64,000 nt of DNA from Ascoidea asiatica (taxonomy: Eukaryota; Ascomycota; Saccharomycetes; Ascoideales; Ascoideaceae), in contig BCKQ01000001.1 of NCBI GenBank assembly GCA_001600695.1, forward strand, positions 1,764,722-1,828,721. Direction: 5' to 3'. Under the pieces are notes generated by a model that was given only the letters and a program-made list of their open reading frames with translations, searched no databases and was not told the origin of the DNA. Below, one piece after another: positions 1 to 10,956 of this stretch; positions within the stretch are counted from its first letter, which is position 1; the number at the start of each line of letters is the position of its first letter. Made by a program: the position numbers and the translations under genes.

Positions 1-1
1 A

Positions 2-1945
2 AATAATATACGAAATCAAGTTAATGATCTAAATAAAGAAAATAATACAATCTTAAATGATACTGAAAAAAATTCAATTGAATATGACAATAGATCAAGT
101 TTAATATCAATATCCGATGATGATATGTCATTATATAATCATTCCTCTGCAATTTATAATGATTTAGATCTTGATCATATTCAAAGTAAAACCTCAGATT
201 TATCTCGTTCTTCATCTTCCGTTTATAATAATAGCATCAATGAAAATACTAATAATAATACCAATAATAACAATCTTAATAAGAATAAAATTAAGGATAA
301 AGATAACAATAACTTAAACAGTTTTTTGAATTCGAGTAATTCCACAAATAATATGTCAAGTTTCCTCAACTCATCTAATAACAATATAACGAACAATGAA
401 GAAAATGATCGATTAAATAATAGTTTCAGTCCCTTAGTAGACAATAAAGAAATGAATATAAAATCACCAGAAACTCCTCAAACAAAAGATTCATCCCATT
501 CTGATGATCATGATGGAACAATAAAACCCGTTAAGAGTAATTCATCTTTATCTGCACCAAATCCAAATTTTACAAAACGTACTAACTCTATATCCAATAG
601 TATTAAAACGCTGGAATCTGTTGGTTCTTATTCAATCGGAGATTATTCTCCTTCTTCGTCTGAGTATTCAACTAATGATATAAATACAACTCCACCTTTA
701 AATACTTTTAAAAGATATTCATTATTCAGAAGTAGTGAAAACAATGATATGTCAGAATCTAACCAAAATTCAAATAATTCAACATTACCATTATCTGTTG
801 CTCAAATGAATTTACATGACTCAATGAATGAAGCAGTTGAAAAAAATATTGACAATGAGAACATCACCGAACGCGATTCAAATAACAAACAATTATCATC
901 ACCAATTGCAATTCTTCGAGAAGAATCCAATGAAGATATTACCACGGTTTCAAATACTACAATGGAGAATAATAACATGGAAAATAATACTATAATAAAT
1001 GACTCAATTTCCAATGATAAAGATTTATCTATTTCAAATAAGGGTCAAACCATTAAAAATACTGCATCGAAAGAAGTCTCGGGATTTAAAGTTACCAATG
1101 GTAACAATAACAACAAACATTTAAACTCTAAAACGGATGCTTCTGTCACAATAACATCAAACCAGGATAGCTTTGATAGCGCGTTTGAAAGAATAAATGC
1201 TCATGATTTCAATGGACAAGATGACCTTCCTTCGTTGGATTCTTTCAATGTTGAAACAGAGCATGCACTATATTATGACCAAGAAATTTTATCTACACAA
1301 GATTTTCATAAACAGAAGTCTTCTTTGTCATCCAAAAATTCAGTTGTTGATGATGAAGATGAGGAAGAAGATCATATACATGTAACACCTGGAACAAGCA
1401 CATCATTTGATGATGGAAATGGAATTGAAAAAGATCTTAATGATTTTCTTAAGAGTTCAAGCTATCTTAAGAAAGTTGAAGGAAATTGTTCAAAAATTGC
1501 TGATTCTTTTGAAGATTTAGTTGGTGGAATTTCTAGAAATGGTAGTAATACTAGCAATAATAGTAATACTAGTAATTTAAGTGAAAATCTGGGAAACATG
1601 AACAATTCTATGAATAATAACGAAAAATCTATTGGAACTAGCCAGGAAAAAAAGTTTCATTCACCAACATCATATACTTCTACAAATACATCTTTCAATG
1701 ATACTTCTAATCCAGCAAGTGCATCAATTACTAATGGAACCAGCAGCTTAACCAGTGAAAGTGATAGCTTCACTGAATATGGATATATTAATAGTAATAA
1801 TCATAGTACCAATAGTAGTAGACAAATGTTAGAAAGTAATTATCATCCAGATATAACTGAATTATATACACCATTATTTAATAAAGCGGATACAATTGCA
1901 GCCAAAATTGAAGTATTGAAAAGAATGGTAGTTGAAAATTACTAA
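2..1945 (+). CDS. Ser/Asn-rich protein of unknown function, 5'-truncated by the window edge
   Basis: The frame is open from the first bases of the window, so the true start lies upstream; the Met codon at 125 is internal. The visible 648 residues are almost wholly low-complexity Ser, Asn, Asp and Thr. Short patches such as SFEDLVGG stand out. A compact, probably conserved tail begins ELYTPLFNKADTIAAKIEVL and ends at VVENY. No enzymatic domain, membrane segment or zinc finger is visible. The composition resembles yeast cortical, cytoskeletal or signalling scaffolds that act through short motifs, but I do not recognise the family. Only the C-terminal 30 residues look suitable for a homology search. 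The coding call is firm; the function is unknown. Confidence 0.85.
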   Translation, partial: NNIRNQVNDLNKENNTILNDTEKNSIEYDNRSSLISISDDDMSLYNHSSAIYNDLDLDHIQSKTSDLSRSSSSVYNNSINENTNNNTNNNNLNKNKIKDKDNNNLNSFLNSSNSTNNMSSFLNSSNNNITNNEENDRLNNSFSPLVDNKEMNIKSPETPQTKDSSHSDDHDGTIKPVKSNSSLSAPNPNFTKRTNSISNSIKTLESVGSYSIGDYSPSSSEYSTNDINTTPPLNTFKRYSLFRSSENNDMSESNQNSNNSTLPLSVAQMNLHDSMNEAVEKNIDNENITERDSNNKQLSSPIAILREESNEDITTVSNTTMENNNMENNTIINDSISNDKDLSISNKGQTIKNTASKEVSGFKVTNGNNNNKHLNSKTDASVTITSNQDSFDSAFERINAHDFNGQDDLPSLDSFNVETEHALYYDQEILSTQDFHKQKSSLSSKNSVVDDEDEEEDHIHVTPGTSTSFDDGNGIEKDLNDFLKSSSYLKKVEGNCSKIADSFEDLVGGISRNGSNTSNNSNTSNLSENLGNMNNSMNNNEKSIGTSQEKKFHSPTSYTSTNTSFNDTSNPASASITNGTSSLTSESDSFTEYGYINSNNHSTNSSRQMLESNYHPDITELYTPLFNKADTIAAKIEVLKRMVVENY

Positions 1946-2265
1946 CTCTTGAAATTCTTCAATATTCATTGGCTTCTCTTTTTCTTCTTTCGCTGTTTAT
2001 TATTTGCTTGCTATTTATTTCGTGTCGTTTGTTCCTTGGGTAATTTTACTTTTTGTTTGTTCGCTAATTTTACTAAAAATGCATATGGATTCTTTTCAAC
2101 TACATTTTTCACCTGTACTTCTGACGTGTTTTTGTCCCTTTTAATTTTTTTTCGCCTTCTTGATTTATTTATCCTTTCACGACTTCTGATTTAGCTATTA
2201 TTGGCTTTGCATTCTCAGACTTTTTATTTTTTCATTCATCTGTCATTATTTATATCTACATATAC

Positions 2266-2291
2266 ATATATACAGTATATACTGTATATAT
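2266..2291. repeat. 26-bp perfect palindrome
   Basis: The sequence is self-complementary around the core ACAGTATATACTGT. Three related TACTGTA/TACAGTA motifs lie within about 130 bases (near 2271, 2361 and 2388). It could be a binding site for a dimeric regulator or simply a cruciform-prone AT tract. Confidence 0.75.
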
Positions 2292-2484
2292 ATTTGCCCG
2301 GCATATATGACAGGCTATAAATTTACAATATCAATTGGACATTAGAACTGTTCTTTCATTTACTGTAGTAAATTTTTGAATCGAAATACAGTAGCAATAT
2401 GAGCAAAAACAACAGAAAAGCTATGCACGGTACCAGTAGAGATAAAAAAAAAAATCAGCTTGGAGACCAGAAATATGGATCCGA

Positions 2485-2490
2485 CACGTG
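2485..2490. promoter_or_regulatory. CACGTG box (Cbf1-type) upstream of KAP104
   Basis: The hexamer is followed by AT, giving CACGTGAT, the sequence also found upstream of several other genes in this window. It lies about 430 bases before the KAP104 start. Binding by a Cbf1-like bHLH factor is inferred from the motif alone. Confidence 0.4.
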
Positions 2491-2918
2491 ATTATATGAA
2501 ATAAAAAAAAAAAATCTGTTTAGGAATTTTAAAGGGAATTTATTTTTTTACTCTTTCAATTTTTCTATTACTTGTCATTGAAGAAAGACAAACTATTTTT
2601 CAATTTTATACGAATCAGAGATTATTCTATAATTCATTCAAGAGTTTGGAAAGTATTTTAATTTTTTCTAAAAGTGTACTTTGATTTTCTTATATCTTGC
2701 ATCATTTTTCATCAAGAAAACTATTTTTTATATTCCAACTTTTTGAATGGTTTTTCATTGTTTAGAAGTTTCAGATTAATTTTTTAGATCAAAGCAAAAA
2801 AAAAAATATTTCAATTTTTCAAACTTAAATTAAAATTATTTTTTAAGCGTGGAAAACTTTTGTCAACTAAATATAAAATCATCAATAGATACTTATTTAA
2901 TAATTCAATATTTTCAAA

Positions 2919-5732
2919 ATGTCAAGTTGGACTCCAGATGTTAATTCTCTTGATCAATTGAGAATCATTTTATCAAAATCAATTTCAAAAGATGCTGATG
3001 AAAGAAGTCAAGCAAATGAGGCACTTATTCAAATTTCTTTACAGCCTGATTTAGATAATTATTTGACTTATTTCTTAGTTGAAGACAATTCATCTACTCT
3101 TGAAGTAAGAGGCTCTGCTGGATTGCTATTAAAAAATAATGTGCTAAAATATGTTAAAGAAGGAGGAATGAAAAATACTGAAAAATTCAGATATATCCTT
3201 GATAATATATTAAAGGGGTTATTAGTTAATGTTACTTTGATCAAAAATATAACTGGTAATGTAATAACTTCTATTTTTTCTTTATTAGGCGCTGAAAGAT
3301 GGCCACAAATCTTAATAGATTTAGTTCAATTAGTTGATCCTGCAAATAATCAGCCTGAATATGTCCAAGAGAATTCAATTTCCGCTTTATTAAAAATTTG
3401 CGAAGATTCTGCTGTTTCTTTAGACAAGCCATATTCAAGTTTTAATAATGAAAGACCAATAGATTTTATTATACCTAAATTATTAAGTTTTTTAAACTCA
3501 AATTCAAAAAAGGTTAAAGCAAATAGTATTGGCTGTATAAACCAATTTATCTTACTCAAGTCTCAAAGTTTTATTGTTCATCTAGATATTTTCTTAGCTA
3601 AATTATTCGAATTAGCCAATGACGATAATTCTTCTATCCGAAAAAATTTATGTACTTCCTTTTCATTGATTTTAGACTCAAGAGCGGATAAATTAATGCC
3701 CCATATTGAAGGAGTAACAAATTATTGCCTTCATTCAATCAATGATTTAAATGAAGATGTTGCTTTAGAAGCTTGCGAGTTCTTATTAAGTCTTGCGACA
3801 TCTTCTTTACCTCCTCAAGTTATTGAACCTTTATTACCAAATATGTTACCAATTTTAATGTCAAAAATGGTATTTTCTGAAGAAGATATAGCAACTCTTG
3901 AAATGCAAGACCAACTGGATGATTCAAATATTCAAGACAAAGATGAAGATATAAGACCTACAAATGCCAGAAATAAAGAACATAAAAACTTAAATGGTGG
4001 TAGAATGAACGGAACTATGAATAATATAGATGAATATGAAACTGAAGATGAAGACGATTATGATGATGAAGACGAAGAAGATGGTGCAGATGATGATGAT
4101 GATAGCACCACTTGGAATCTCAGAAAATGTGCAGCAGCTACGCTTGATGTTTTAGCATCATGCATGGCTGAAGAAGTCCTTCAAATTGTTTTACCTATTT
4201 TAAAAGAAAGAATAACATCAACTGAATGGCCAATTCGAGAGGCCGCAATTTTAGCTTTTGGTGCAATTAATGGTGCTGCCTTAGAATATTCAAGTAATGA
4301 CTTACCTTCTCTTATTCCATTTTTAGTTGAAAGATTACAGGATCAGAACTCAACTGTAAGACAAACTACTTGCTGGACTTTGAGTCGTTATTCTCAATGG
4401 ATTTGTAGTGAAGCTCATACTGGTGGTCAATACTCTTCTTATTTTTTGCCAACATTCCAGTCATTATTAAATGTTGGTCTTGATAATAAAAAAATTGTCC
4501 AAGAAAGTGCTTGTACAGCAATAGCACATTTCATATCTTCCAGCAATGAAACATTCATAATTCAATTAACTGAACCTTTGCTAAATTATTTCAAAACAGC
4601 ATTCGAGAAATATCAAAGAAAAAATTTACCTGCGTTATATGATGCCGTTCAAACTTTTGTGGAAAAAATTGGCTATCATTTGGTTGATAGACCTGAGTAT
4701 TTCAATTTATTATTACCTCCTTTATTAAAAAAATGGGATGAATTAACTGACGATGACAAAGATATCTGGTCGTTACTAGAATGCCTCTCCTCGGTTGCTG
4801 CTACTTTAGGTCAAGCGTTCGCTCCCTATGCCATTCCAATCTATAAAAGATGTATAAGTATATTGATCAATTGTATGAAAATGGATAAAGCTGCCCAAAT
4901 AAATCCTTCTGTCAACTTACCGGAGAAAGATTTCATGATAACTGCAATGGATTTGATTGATGGTTTAGTTCAAGGGTTATGCGAGCATTCTGCAGAATTA
5001 ATCCAAAGTCAATCCACTAATGAACAAAATAATTTAATGAATATTCTTTTAATAATGTTTACAGATACAACAGATGATGTTAGACAATCTGCCTATGCGC
5101 TTTTGGGAGACCTTGCAATATTTGTACTCAAACCAATAGTTGTGCCATATTTAGATCCTATTATTTCATTAATTTCCAAGGAAATTAAAAACAGAACTCC
5201 ATCTTCAGGTTCAGTCTGTAACAATGCAACCTGGGCATTAGGGGAAATGGCTTTGAGATTACAACCTAATGAGCTTAAGCCATACATTGAACAAATCATG
5301 GGACCGCTTTTAGAATTATTGAAATCAAATGAACTTTCATCAGTTCTTGAAAATGCTGCTATAACAATAGGCAGAATTGGTGTCTCTTGTCCTGAAACTT
5401 TGGCACCCCATATTTCAAATTTTATTATGAAATGGATCACCCATATGAAATACTTAGAAGAAAATAATGAAAAAGAAACTTCATTCAAAGGAATGTGCAA
5501 TGTTATATCACTTAATCCAACTGGTTTTGGAAATACTAGCCAAGGTAAAACTTCTCTTTTGGCTTTCATCGACTGTATAACAACATATGCTGAACCAGGT
5601 AATGATTTGGCAACTATCTTTCAAAAATTATTAATTGGCTATCGTACCATGCTAGGTGCAGATTGGACCTCTTTTATAAGTACTCTTGATCTTGAATCTC
5701 AGCAAGTTATTACTAATACATATAATGTATAG
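2919..5732 (+). CDS. KAP104: Karyopherin beta-2 / transportin, Kap104-type nuclear import receptor
   Basis: This 937-residue HEAT-repeat solenoid starts MSSWTPDV, like yeast Kap104. It keeps family blocks along its length, including TQWNLRKCAAATLDV-like and CWTLSRYSQW segments. The family imports mRNA-binding proteins such as Nab2 and Hrp1 that carry PY-type nuclear localisation signals, and releases them on RanGTP binding. Residues 371-396 form a very acidic stretch (EDEDDYDDEDEEDGADDDDD), the position and character of the H8 loop that couples RanGTP binding to cargo release. Length is close to the usual 918-940. The ATG at 2919 is the first in frame and is preceded by an A-rich leader. Identification rests on full-length similarity and is firm. 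Confidence 0.95.
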   Translation: MSSWTPDVNSLDQLRIILSKSISKDADERSQANEALIQISLQPDLDNYLTYFLVEDNSSTLEVRGSAGLLLKNNVLKYVKEGGMKNTEKFRYILDNILKGLLVNVTLIKNITGNVITSIFSLLGAERWPQILIDLVQLVDPANNQPEYVQENSISALLKICEDSAVSLDKPYSSFNNERPIDFIIPKLLSFLNSNSKKVKANSIGCINQFILLKSQSFIVHLDIFLAKLFELANDDNSSIRKNLCTSFSLILDSRADKLMPHIEGVTNYCLHSINDLNEDVALEACEFLLSLATSSLPPQVIEPLLPNMLPILMSKMVFSEEDIATLEMQDQLDDSNIQDKDEDIRPTNARNKEHKNLNGGRMNGTMNNIDEYETEDEDDYDDEDEEDGADDDDDSTTWNLRKCAAATLDVLASCMAEEVLQIVLPILKERITSTEWPIREAAILAFGAINGAALEYSSNDLPSLIPFLVERLQDQNSTVRQTTCWTLSRYSQWICSEAHTGGQYSSYFLPTFQSLLNVGLDNKKIVQESACTAIAHFISSSNETFIIQLTEPLLNYFKTAFEKYQRKNLPALYDAVQTFVEKIGYHLVDRPEYFNLLLPPLLKKWDELTDDDKDIWSLLECLSSVAATLGQAFAPYAIPIYKRCISILINCMKMDKAAQINPSVNLPEKDFMITAMDLIDGLVQGLCEHSAELIQSQSTNEQNNLMNILLIMFTDTTDDVRQSAYALLGDLAIFVLKPIVVPYLDPIISLISKEIKNRTPSSGSVCNNATWALGEMALRLQPNELKPYIEQIMGPLLELLKSNELSSVLENAAITIGRIGVSCPETLAPHISNFIMKWITHMKYLEENNEKETSFKGMCNVISLNPTGFGNTSQGKTSLLAFIDCITTYAEPGNDLATIFQKLLIGYRTMLGADWTSFISTLDLESQQVITNTYNV

Positions 5733-6141
5733 ACTGAGAAACTATGTGAAGTCTCTTTTTTTTTTTCTGAAAAGCACTAAGTTTGCCTTTGTTTTTTATT
5801 ATATAATTTTAGAAGGGGATTTTATTTACATACCTATATTTTCAATGCTTTGGGCATTAAATTTTTATATACTCTATTTTATTATTCTGTTTTCAACTAT
5901 TGTACTCATCTTTTTGTTCTGCTGTGTTTTCTTCTTCTGCTTATTTTTTAATTACAGAGTTTAATCTTTCTTGTAGAGTTTATTCCTTTTACCTTTATGC
6001 ATATTTTCTAAAAGCTAATTTCCTGTTTATGTAGCGGTGAAATAATGAAATACTTAATGCATAAGAAATACCAGTCGTATAAAATTTATATATATCTCAA
6101 ATAAATTTTTTTCATTATAACGTCAGTTTTTTTTCTATATT
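5733..6141. other. Convergent intergenic region KAP104 / TRM12
   Basis: T-rich 3' flanks of two converging genes. No coding or RNA feature is seen. Confidence 0.6.
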
Positions 6142-7707
6142 CTAGCTTATTTTATGGAATTCAAAGTCAGCAATTACATGCCAGACATCTGGTGCATATG
6201 TTTTCACTTTAAACAACTTCAAAAAATTTATTTCATATTCATGACAATTATCTTTGAAAATTATTTGCTGATTCAATTTAGAAAGAGTCTCTAAGGTTTC
6301 CTGAACGAATGTTTCCATATTATTGACATGAACATTCTCATGAATATGTAATATGACAGAATCACTATAATAATTGAATCTTTTGAGAATTTTGACAGAA
6401 ATCTCCCAACTAGCCCTCGAAGTTGGCAACAAACCTAGGTTTATATGAGAAAGATCAAGCTTATAATTATCATTATCTGACTTTCGAAGTAACTCAGAAA
6501 AACGGTCAAACGACTTTAAATTACTTTCTTGAAAAAGAAACGCTTTTGTATTTTCAGACTCTATTTCAAATCTTTCATCTTTTCCTTCATATTCTTTGAA
6601 AACCTGGAAGTTAACTTCGTGATTATTGTATATAGCCTTATTCATAAGTAAACCTCTTTGAAAACTTTCGATACTCCATGGATTAATATCCCAGCAAAAT
6701 ATTCTTTTACAACCTTTAGTTAAGTAAAATAAACTAAAATATCCAATTCCACAATATAAATCTATGATATCTTTACCTTGAACATTTGTGTAACTTTCCA
6801 AAATTCTTTGTTTCTCCTTGATATTACCCCTACTAAACATGACATATAAAGGAGACCAGATTTGAGTCACATTGAATTGTTTTATAGAGCACCAGAAAGC
6901 TTTATCAAAATTTTCTCTTGTTGGACTTTCTATGAGTTGAGAATATGGTTCAGGTCCAAAATCTCCATAAACCTTGGTAAGTTTTAAAGGCAATCTTTTT
7001 TCATTATTTGATTCTATTATTGGCTTATTTAATGCTATATGAGTTAATTTTTCAGCATTATTAGCAAAATCGTTTTTCCCTGAATGTGATATAAAAGCCA
7101 ACAATCCATCAAAGAAAGCTTCTCTTTTAACATTATAATTACTGAAAAGAATAGAATCCCATACTTGAAAATTATCGAAAGTATTTTCATTATTTATTAA
7201 AAGCAAAGGAGGATAAATCGACCATCTTTTTGGAATATGATTGATTAAAACATTATAAGATTCCAATCCTAAATCAATTTCTGAATGAGAGAGAAATTTA
7301 TCAAGAAAAGCTACAATTTGATTATAATTGGTTTTCTTTTTAATATTAATTAATTTATCGATTTTTCTGACTTGTACAAATATACTTTCAAGGTTTGCTA
7401 GAAGAAAATCCAAGTCTTCTTTGTTATTTTCTTTGAAATTAAAAAGTTTTTCAAGGATTTCTTTCGAAATTGAAAAATTAGTATCATCATTTAATTTCTC
7501 TTTTTCATTAAAAAAATTTTCAGCCTCTTGTAAATTTATAGTTAGTAATGTTGGTAATATAACAATGCTTTTATTATCAGATGATGTTTGATTAATTATT
7601 TTTTTTTTTTTATCTAAAACTTTTGAATTTTCTAGGATAGTTTTAAGTCGCTTTATTAATTGTCTCCTATTTACAATCTTGAAATCTATCTGTATTGAGG
7701 AACACAT
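6142..7707 (-). CDS. TRM12: tRNA wybutosine-synthesizing protein 2 (Trm12/TYW2)
   Basis: The 521-residue protein has a class I SAM-binding fold in its second half, beginning DIIDLYCGIGYFSLFYL. Downstream blocks NLGLLPTSRASW and HIHENVHV are characteristic of TYW2. This enzyme transfers the 3-amino-3-carboxypropyl group of SAM to the wyosine precursor at G37 of tRNA-Phe, a step of wybutosine synthesis in the cytosol. The N-terminal ~250 residues are Lys/Asn-rich and divergent, as in yeast Trm12, which is slightly shorter (about 460). GEP3 lies upstream on the same strand, 325 bases away. Reading starts at the first ATG. The family call is secure. Confidence 0.92.
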   Translation of the reverse strand: MCSSIQIDFKIVNRRQLIKRLKTILENSKVLDKKKKIINQTSSDNKSIVILPTLLTINLQEAENFFNEKEKLNDDTNFSISKEILEKLFNFKENNKEDLDFLLANLESIFVQVRKIDKLINIKKKTNYNQIVAFLDKFLSHSEIDLGLESYNVLINHIPKRWSIYPPLLLINNENTFDNFQVWDSILFSNYNVKREAFFDGLLAFISHSGKNDFANNAEKLTHIALNKPIIESNNEKRLPLKLTKVYGDFGPEPYSQLIESPTRENFDKAFWCSIKQFNVTQIWSPLYVMFSRGNIKEKQRILESYTNVQGKDIIDLYCGIGYFSLFYLTKGCKRIFCWDINPWSIESFQRGLLMNKAIYNNHEVNFQVFKEYEGKDERFEIESENTKAFLFQESNLKSFDRFSELLRKSDNDNYKLDLSHINLGLLPTSRASWEISVKILKRFNYYSDSVILHIHENVHVNNMETFVQETLETLSKLNQQIIFKDNCHEYEINFLKLFKVKTYAPDVWHVIADFEFHKIS

Positions 7708-8032
7708 TGTTTGTTTTTTTGGTTTTTGAGAGAAAATAAAAGGAATTTTAAATAAAATACTTCAAAGTGGAAAAAATGAAGGCTAAACTAAAAAAATATT
7801 TTTTCTACTTTTCTCTCCGTTTGCACTTATCTTTTCAATCTGAAAGCTATTTTCCGAGAGCAGCATATGTGTTTGATTTATTGATTCAATTCAATTTATA
7901 TTTATATATATTTAGATGATTTTTGCATTGAAGAAGCTGATGGAAAGCTGCCTGAGTGTTTATTAATCACTATTAAATTTACACTAATATTACAAAATTC
8001 TATTTACACAACTCTATTTAAAATGAAATGAA
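7708..8032. other. Intergenic region GEP3 / TRM12
   Basis: Holds the promoter of TRM12 and the 3' end of GEP3, both transcribed leftward. A-rich blocks only; nothing else distinctive is seen. Confidence 0.6.
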
Positions 8033-10261
8033 CTAAAGTGAAGGATTTCTCCAATACTTCCTAGAAACTTTTCCCTTTATTTCTTCCTTTGAATCTTTTT
8101 CAGTTATATATGTATCAAAAGTACTATAGCTGAATCTGCTTCTACCAACAATTTCATCATAATTCTGGGCCACATATTCTTTAATACTTTGCTGTTTTAT
8201 TTCTTTAGGTATCTCAATCAATTTAGAAAATATTTCTCTATCTATAGGCAATTCTTTGATTTTTTTGATAATTTTTTCCTTCTTTGATTTACCTTTCTTT
8301 TTTTGTTTACTTTTCTGTTCAACCTTTACATCTTGGGTCTTTATAACATAATCAATGATAGATTCTCTAATACAAATATCAACTTGCTTTGGGGCGTATA
8401 TTTCAAAGTAAGTTAAGTCATCTGTTTTTTTTATTGAACTTGCAGATGATGTTGGTGATAATCTTACAAACCCAACATTTCTAATCACAACATCAATGGA
8501 TCCATAAAAGGGAGGAGTTATATATCTTTTCATATTCTGATCACTAAAAAATGAATCTGTTAGTTCTTTATTTATAAGTTGAAAGTTACTTTCTAGGGCC
8601 TTTGGAGGGGTCTTTGCTGTTTCTAATGCTTTTTCATATGATTTGAAAATAAGACCTGGTAATTTGGAGAAATTACTAACTTGTACAATTAAATCATTAG
8701 ATTTATTCTCCAATTTAGAACCTTGAACAACTAAATAAAACAATCCACCTAAACAGTAACATTGATCATTTACTAATGATTTATAAGATAAATTTTTTAG
8801 TGGCTCTTTAATTTTATTGTTATTCTTATTTCCAGTTGAGAACAATGGTCTATTTAGTAATTTTATATTATCTTGATTGATTAAATCATATATCCCAAAA
8901 CCTTTATCTTTTTTTACAAATCCAGGTAAATCTATTAAATTTTTAGTATAATTATCTTCATATTGCTTAGAAATGGGTAATTTGAAATTCAATTGATTTT
9001 GAGTGAATGCAGGAAAATATGAAGTTCCTGGAGCTTTTAATAATGTTTTTTTATCATAACCATATTCAAAAGAATTACTAAAAGATTTTTTTAATTCTAA
9101 AAAATTTTTTTTATTTAAAATTGGATTTCTATACATATTACAATAATAAATCAAAGATTTAATTAAAGAAGATTTACCAACATTTACTTCCCCAATGAAG
9201 TAATTATTATTTTTTTCAGATAAAGAATTATATAAAGACTCAATACCCCAAGAATTTTTTGAACTTATTAAAAAAATATCATTTAATTGAATATTGAAAA
9301 TTTTTTTTTCATCATTTGAAAGAATTGAATTAAATCCATTAACAATAACTTTTTTGAAAAAATTTAATTCAGAATTCTGGTAAGATAATTTATTATTAAT
9401 TAATAAATCCATTTTATTTATAACAAATTTAAATGTTAAATTTGAATTGTCTTTAAAATTATTATTTTTTATGAAATTTTCCTTTATTAATTTTATATTC
9501 AAAGATAATGGGAAATCTAAAGCATTAATGACGTAAATAATAGTTGCATTTTGTGGAATTTTGAAATTTTCAATCAATTCATTCATTGTTACTTCTTCTC
9601 TTGATGGTAAAATATGATTTGATGTGAATAAAGAAGTGTGAAAAAAGACATTATAACATCTTTGACAAAGATGTTTATTTTCATCTTTAGTTTCAGTAAT
9701 AATTTGATGATCAGTATTAGATATTTCATCATTTTCTTGAGTCTGATCTAAATTTGGAAAGTCTTTTAAATTAGTTGAATCATTTATTAACAATTTTTGT
9801 AAGTCCGGTGATAATTTCATTACATTTGAAATATAGTTTTTTTCAATTAATTTCTCAGATCTATTATACGATCCTTTGTCAATTGAATTTTTATTCTCTA
9901 ATTTAACTTTTTCCAAAAATTGATCTCTTTCTTTTGAAATTTCATAATAGCCTTCTTTTTCAGGATTTTTATTTTGTAAAATTATACCACATGAATCACA
10001 ATTATTAACTACTGGCACTCGATGATTATTCGAGTGTAATATTTCATTGTTTTTTTCTTTATGATCGCTTAATTGAATTTGATTTTGAGACTTGCAACTT
10101 AAAGAAAAACATTTTTTATTTAAAATTGAATTAGATTTAATCGTTGAAATTAGGTTCTTCTCATAATTTGTCTTAGTAATTGCAAAATTAATTGGCAGTA
10201 GTAATCGTACCTGGGGTATCGACTTGAGTATGGAATTTAATCTTTTGAAAGAGGAGAGCAT
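8033..10261 (-). CDS. GEP3: Mitochondrial circularly permuted GTPase Gep3
   Basis: 742 residues with a basic, hydroxylated N-terminus like a mitochondrial presequence. A four-cysteine site follows: C88-x2-C91 (NCDSCG) and a second CxxC in HLCQRCYNVFF. The GTPase motifs occur in permuted order. G4 (FVINKMDLL) and a G5-like SSKNSWG come first, then the P-loop GEVNVGKSSLI near residue 358, then DLPG. This arrangement marks the YqeH/Gep3 family, which acts in mitochondrial ribosome small-subunit assembly and shows genetic links to prohibitins. The tail is Lys-rich. The protein is longer than yeast Gep3 (556), mainly through Asn/Lys insertions. Confident by domain order. Confidence 0.9.
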   Translation of the reverse strand: MLSSFKRLNSILKSIPQVRLLLPINFAITKTNYEKNLISTIKSNSILNKKCFSLSCKSQNQIQLSDHKEKNNEILHSNNHRVPVVNNCDSCGIILQNKNPEKEGYYEISKERDQFLEKVKLENKNSIDKGSYNRSEKLIEKNYISNVMKLSPDLQKLLINDSTNLKDFPNLDQTQENDEISNTDHQIITETKDENKHLCQRCYNVFFHTSLFTSNHILPSREEVTMNELIENFKIPQNATIIYVINALDFPLSLNIKLIKENFIKNNNFKDNSNLTFKFVINKMDLLINNKLSYQNSELNFFKKVIVNGFNSILSNDEKKIFNIQLNDIFLISSKNSWGIESLYNSLSEKNNNYFIGEVNVGKSSLIKSLIYYCNMYRNPILNKKNFLELKKSFSNSFEYGYDKKTLLKAPGTSYFPAFTQNQLNFKLPISKQYEDNYTKNLIDLPGFVKKDKGFGIYDLINQDNIKLLNRPLFSTGNKNNNKIKEPLKNLSYKSLVNDQCYCLGGLFYLVVQGSKLENKSNDLIVQVSNFSKLPGLIFKSYEKALETAKTPPKALESNFQLINKELTDSFFSDQNMKRYITPPFYGSIDVVIRNVGFVRLSPTSSASSIKKTDDLTYFEIYAPKQVDICIRESIIDYVIKTQDVKVEQKSKQKKKGKSKKEKIIKKIKELPIDREIFSKLIEIPKEIKQQSIKEYVAQNYDEIVGRSRFSYSTFDTYITEKDSKEEIKGKVSRKYWRNPSL

Positions 10262-10956
10262 AGCTTGATAAATACAAAACTTTACTGATTCATATTCATA
10301 ATCAATTTATTTTTTTATAGATCATTCAAAATATCTTAAATATTCAATATCATCTTCTGTAAATCCTCTGAAAAATATTCAATTTTGCACTAGGTTTACT
10401 TTCACTCAAGAATTTTTTTTTTTCTTCAGTTGAAGATCACAAACGGTTAAAGTTTGAAAAGTAGAAGATCCGCAAACATGGTCTCAATATCCATTTATTC
10501 GAAATTATGAAATGTTTTGGTGTTTTTGAAGTATTTGAAGTATTTGAAGACAGTGCGAGTGTTTTATGAGAAGCACAAAAGCATCAATGCATCATTGAAA
10601 CAGGGTGAGAGAACTGAAATGGTCAGCATGTTTTGGGTTAGAGAAGAGCCCTCTGGAACTAGATGGATATGGCTGGTGTTTACTGGTAGAGCAGATTTCA
10701 ATGGTTTTGGATTAACTGTTCGCTATTGAAACTTAGAAGCAAAAAATTGAGTGAATCAATTAACTTGAAGTTTTAATAAAGAAGGTCAAATAAATTATTT
10801 ATTAGAAACAAGCTGAGTAAATTCTATGTTCAATTCAATTAAATCTAGACTTGACTTCAATGAGGTCTGAATTATTTCGGGGTCTAGTGTTTTAGTTATT
10901 GAAAACCATATCATAAAATAAAATAGTATAAAATAAAATATATATAAAAAAAAAAG
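10262..10956. other. Divergent promoter region GEP3 / RBR-like gene
   Basis: About 700 bases between two divergent genes. A 70-codon frame at 10517-10729 looks like chance. An A-rich leader precedes the rightward gene. No RNA gene or repeat is seen. Confidence 0.6.

Larger units (their letters stand above)
1946..2918. other. Intergenic region upstream of KAP104
   Basis: T-rich 3' flank of the truncated gene, followed by a 26-bp perfect palindrome, a CACGTG box, and poly-A/poly-T tracts leading to the KAP104 start. No further coding sequence is supported. Confidence 0.7.

Noticed and set aside
5093..5569. 158-codon minus-strand frame
   Set aside because: Lies entirely within KAP104 on the other strand; antisense shadow of conserved coding sequence.
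10517..10729. 70-codon plus-strand frame between GEP3 and the RBR-like gene
   Set aside because: No family features, no conserved-looking block, and located in a divergent promoter.
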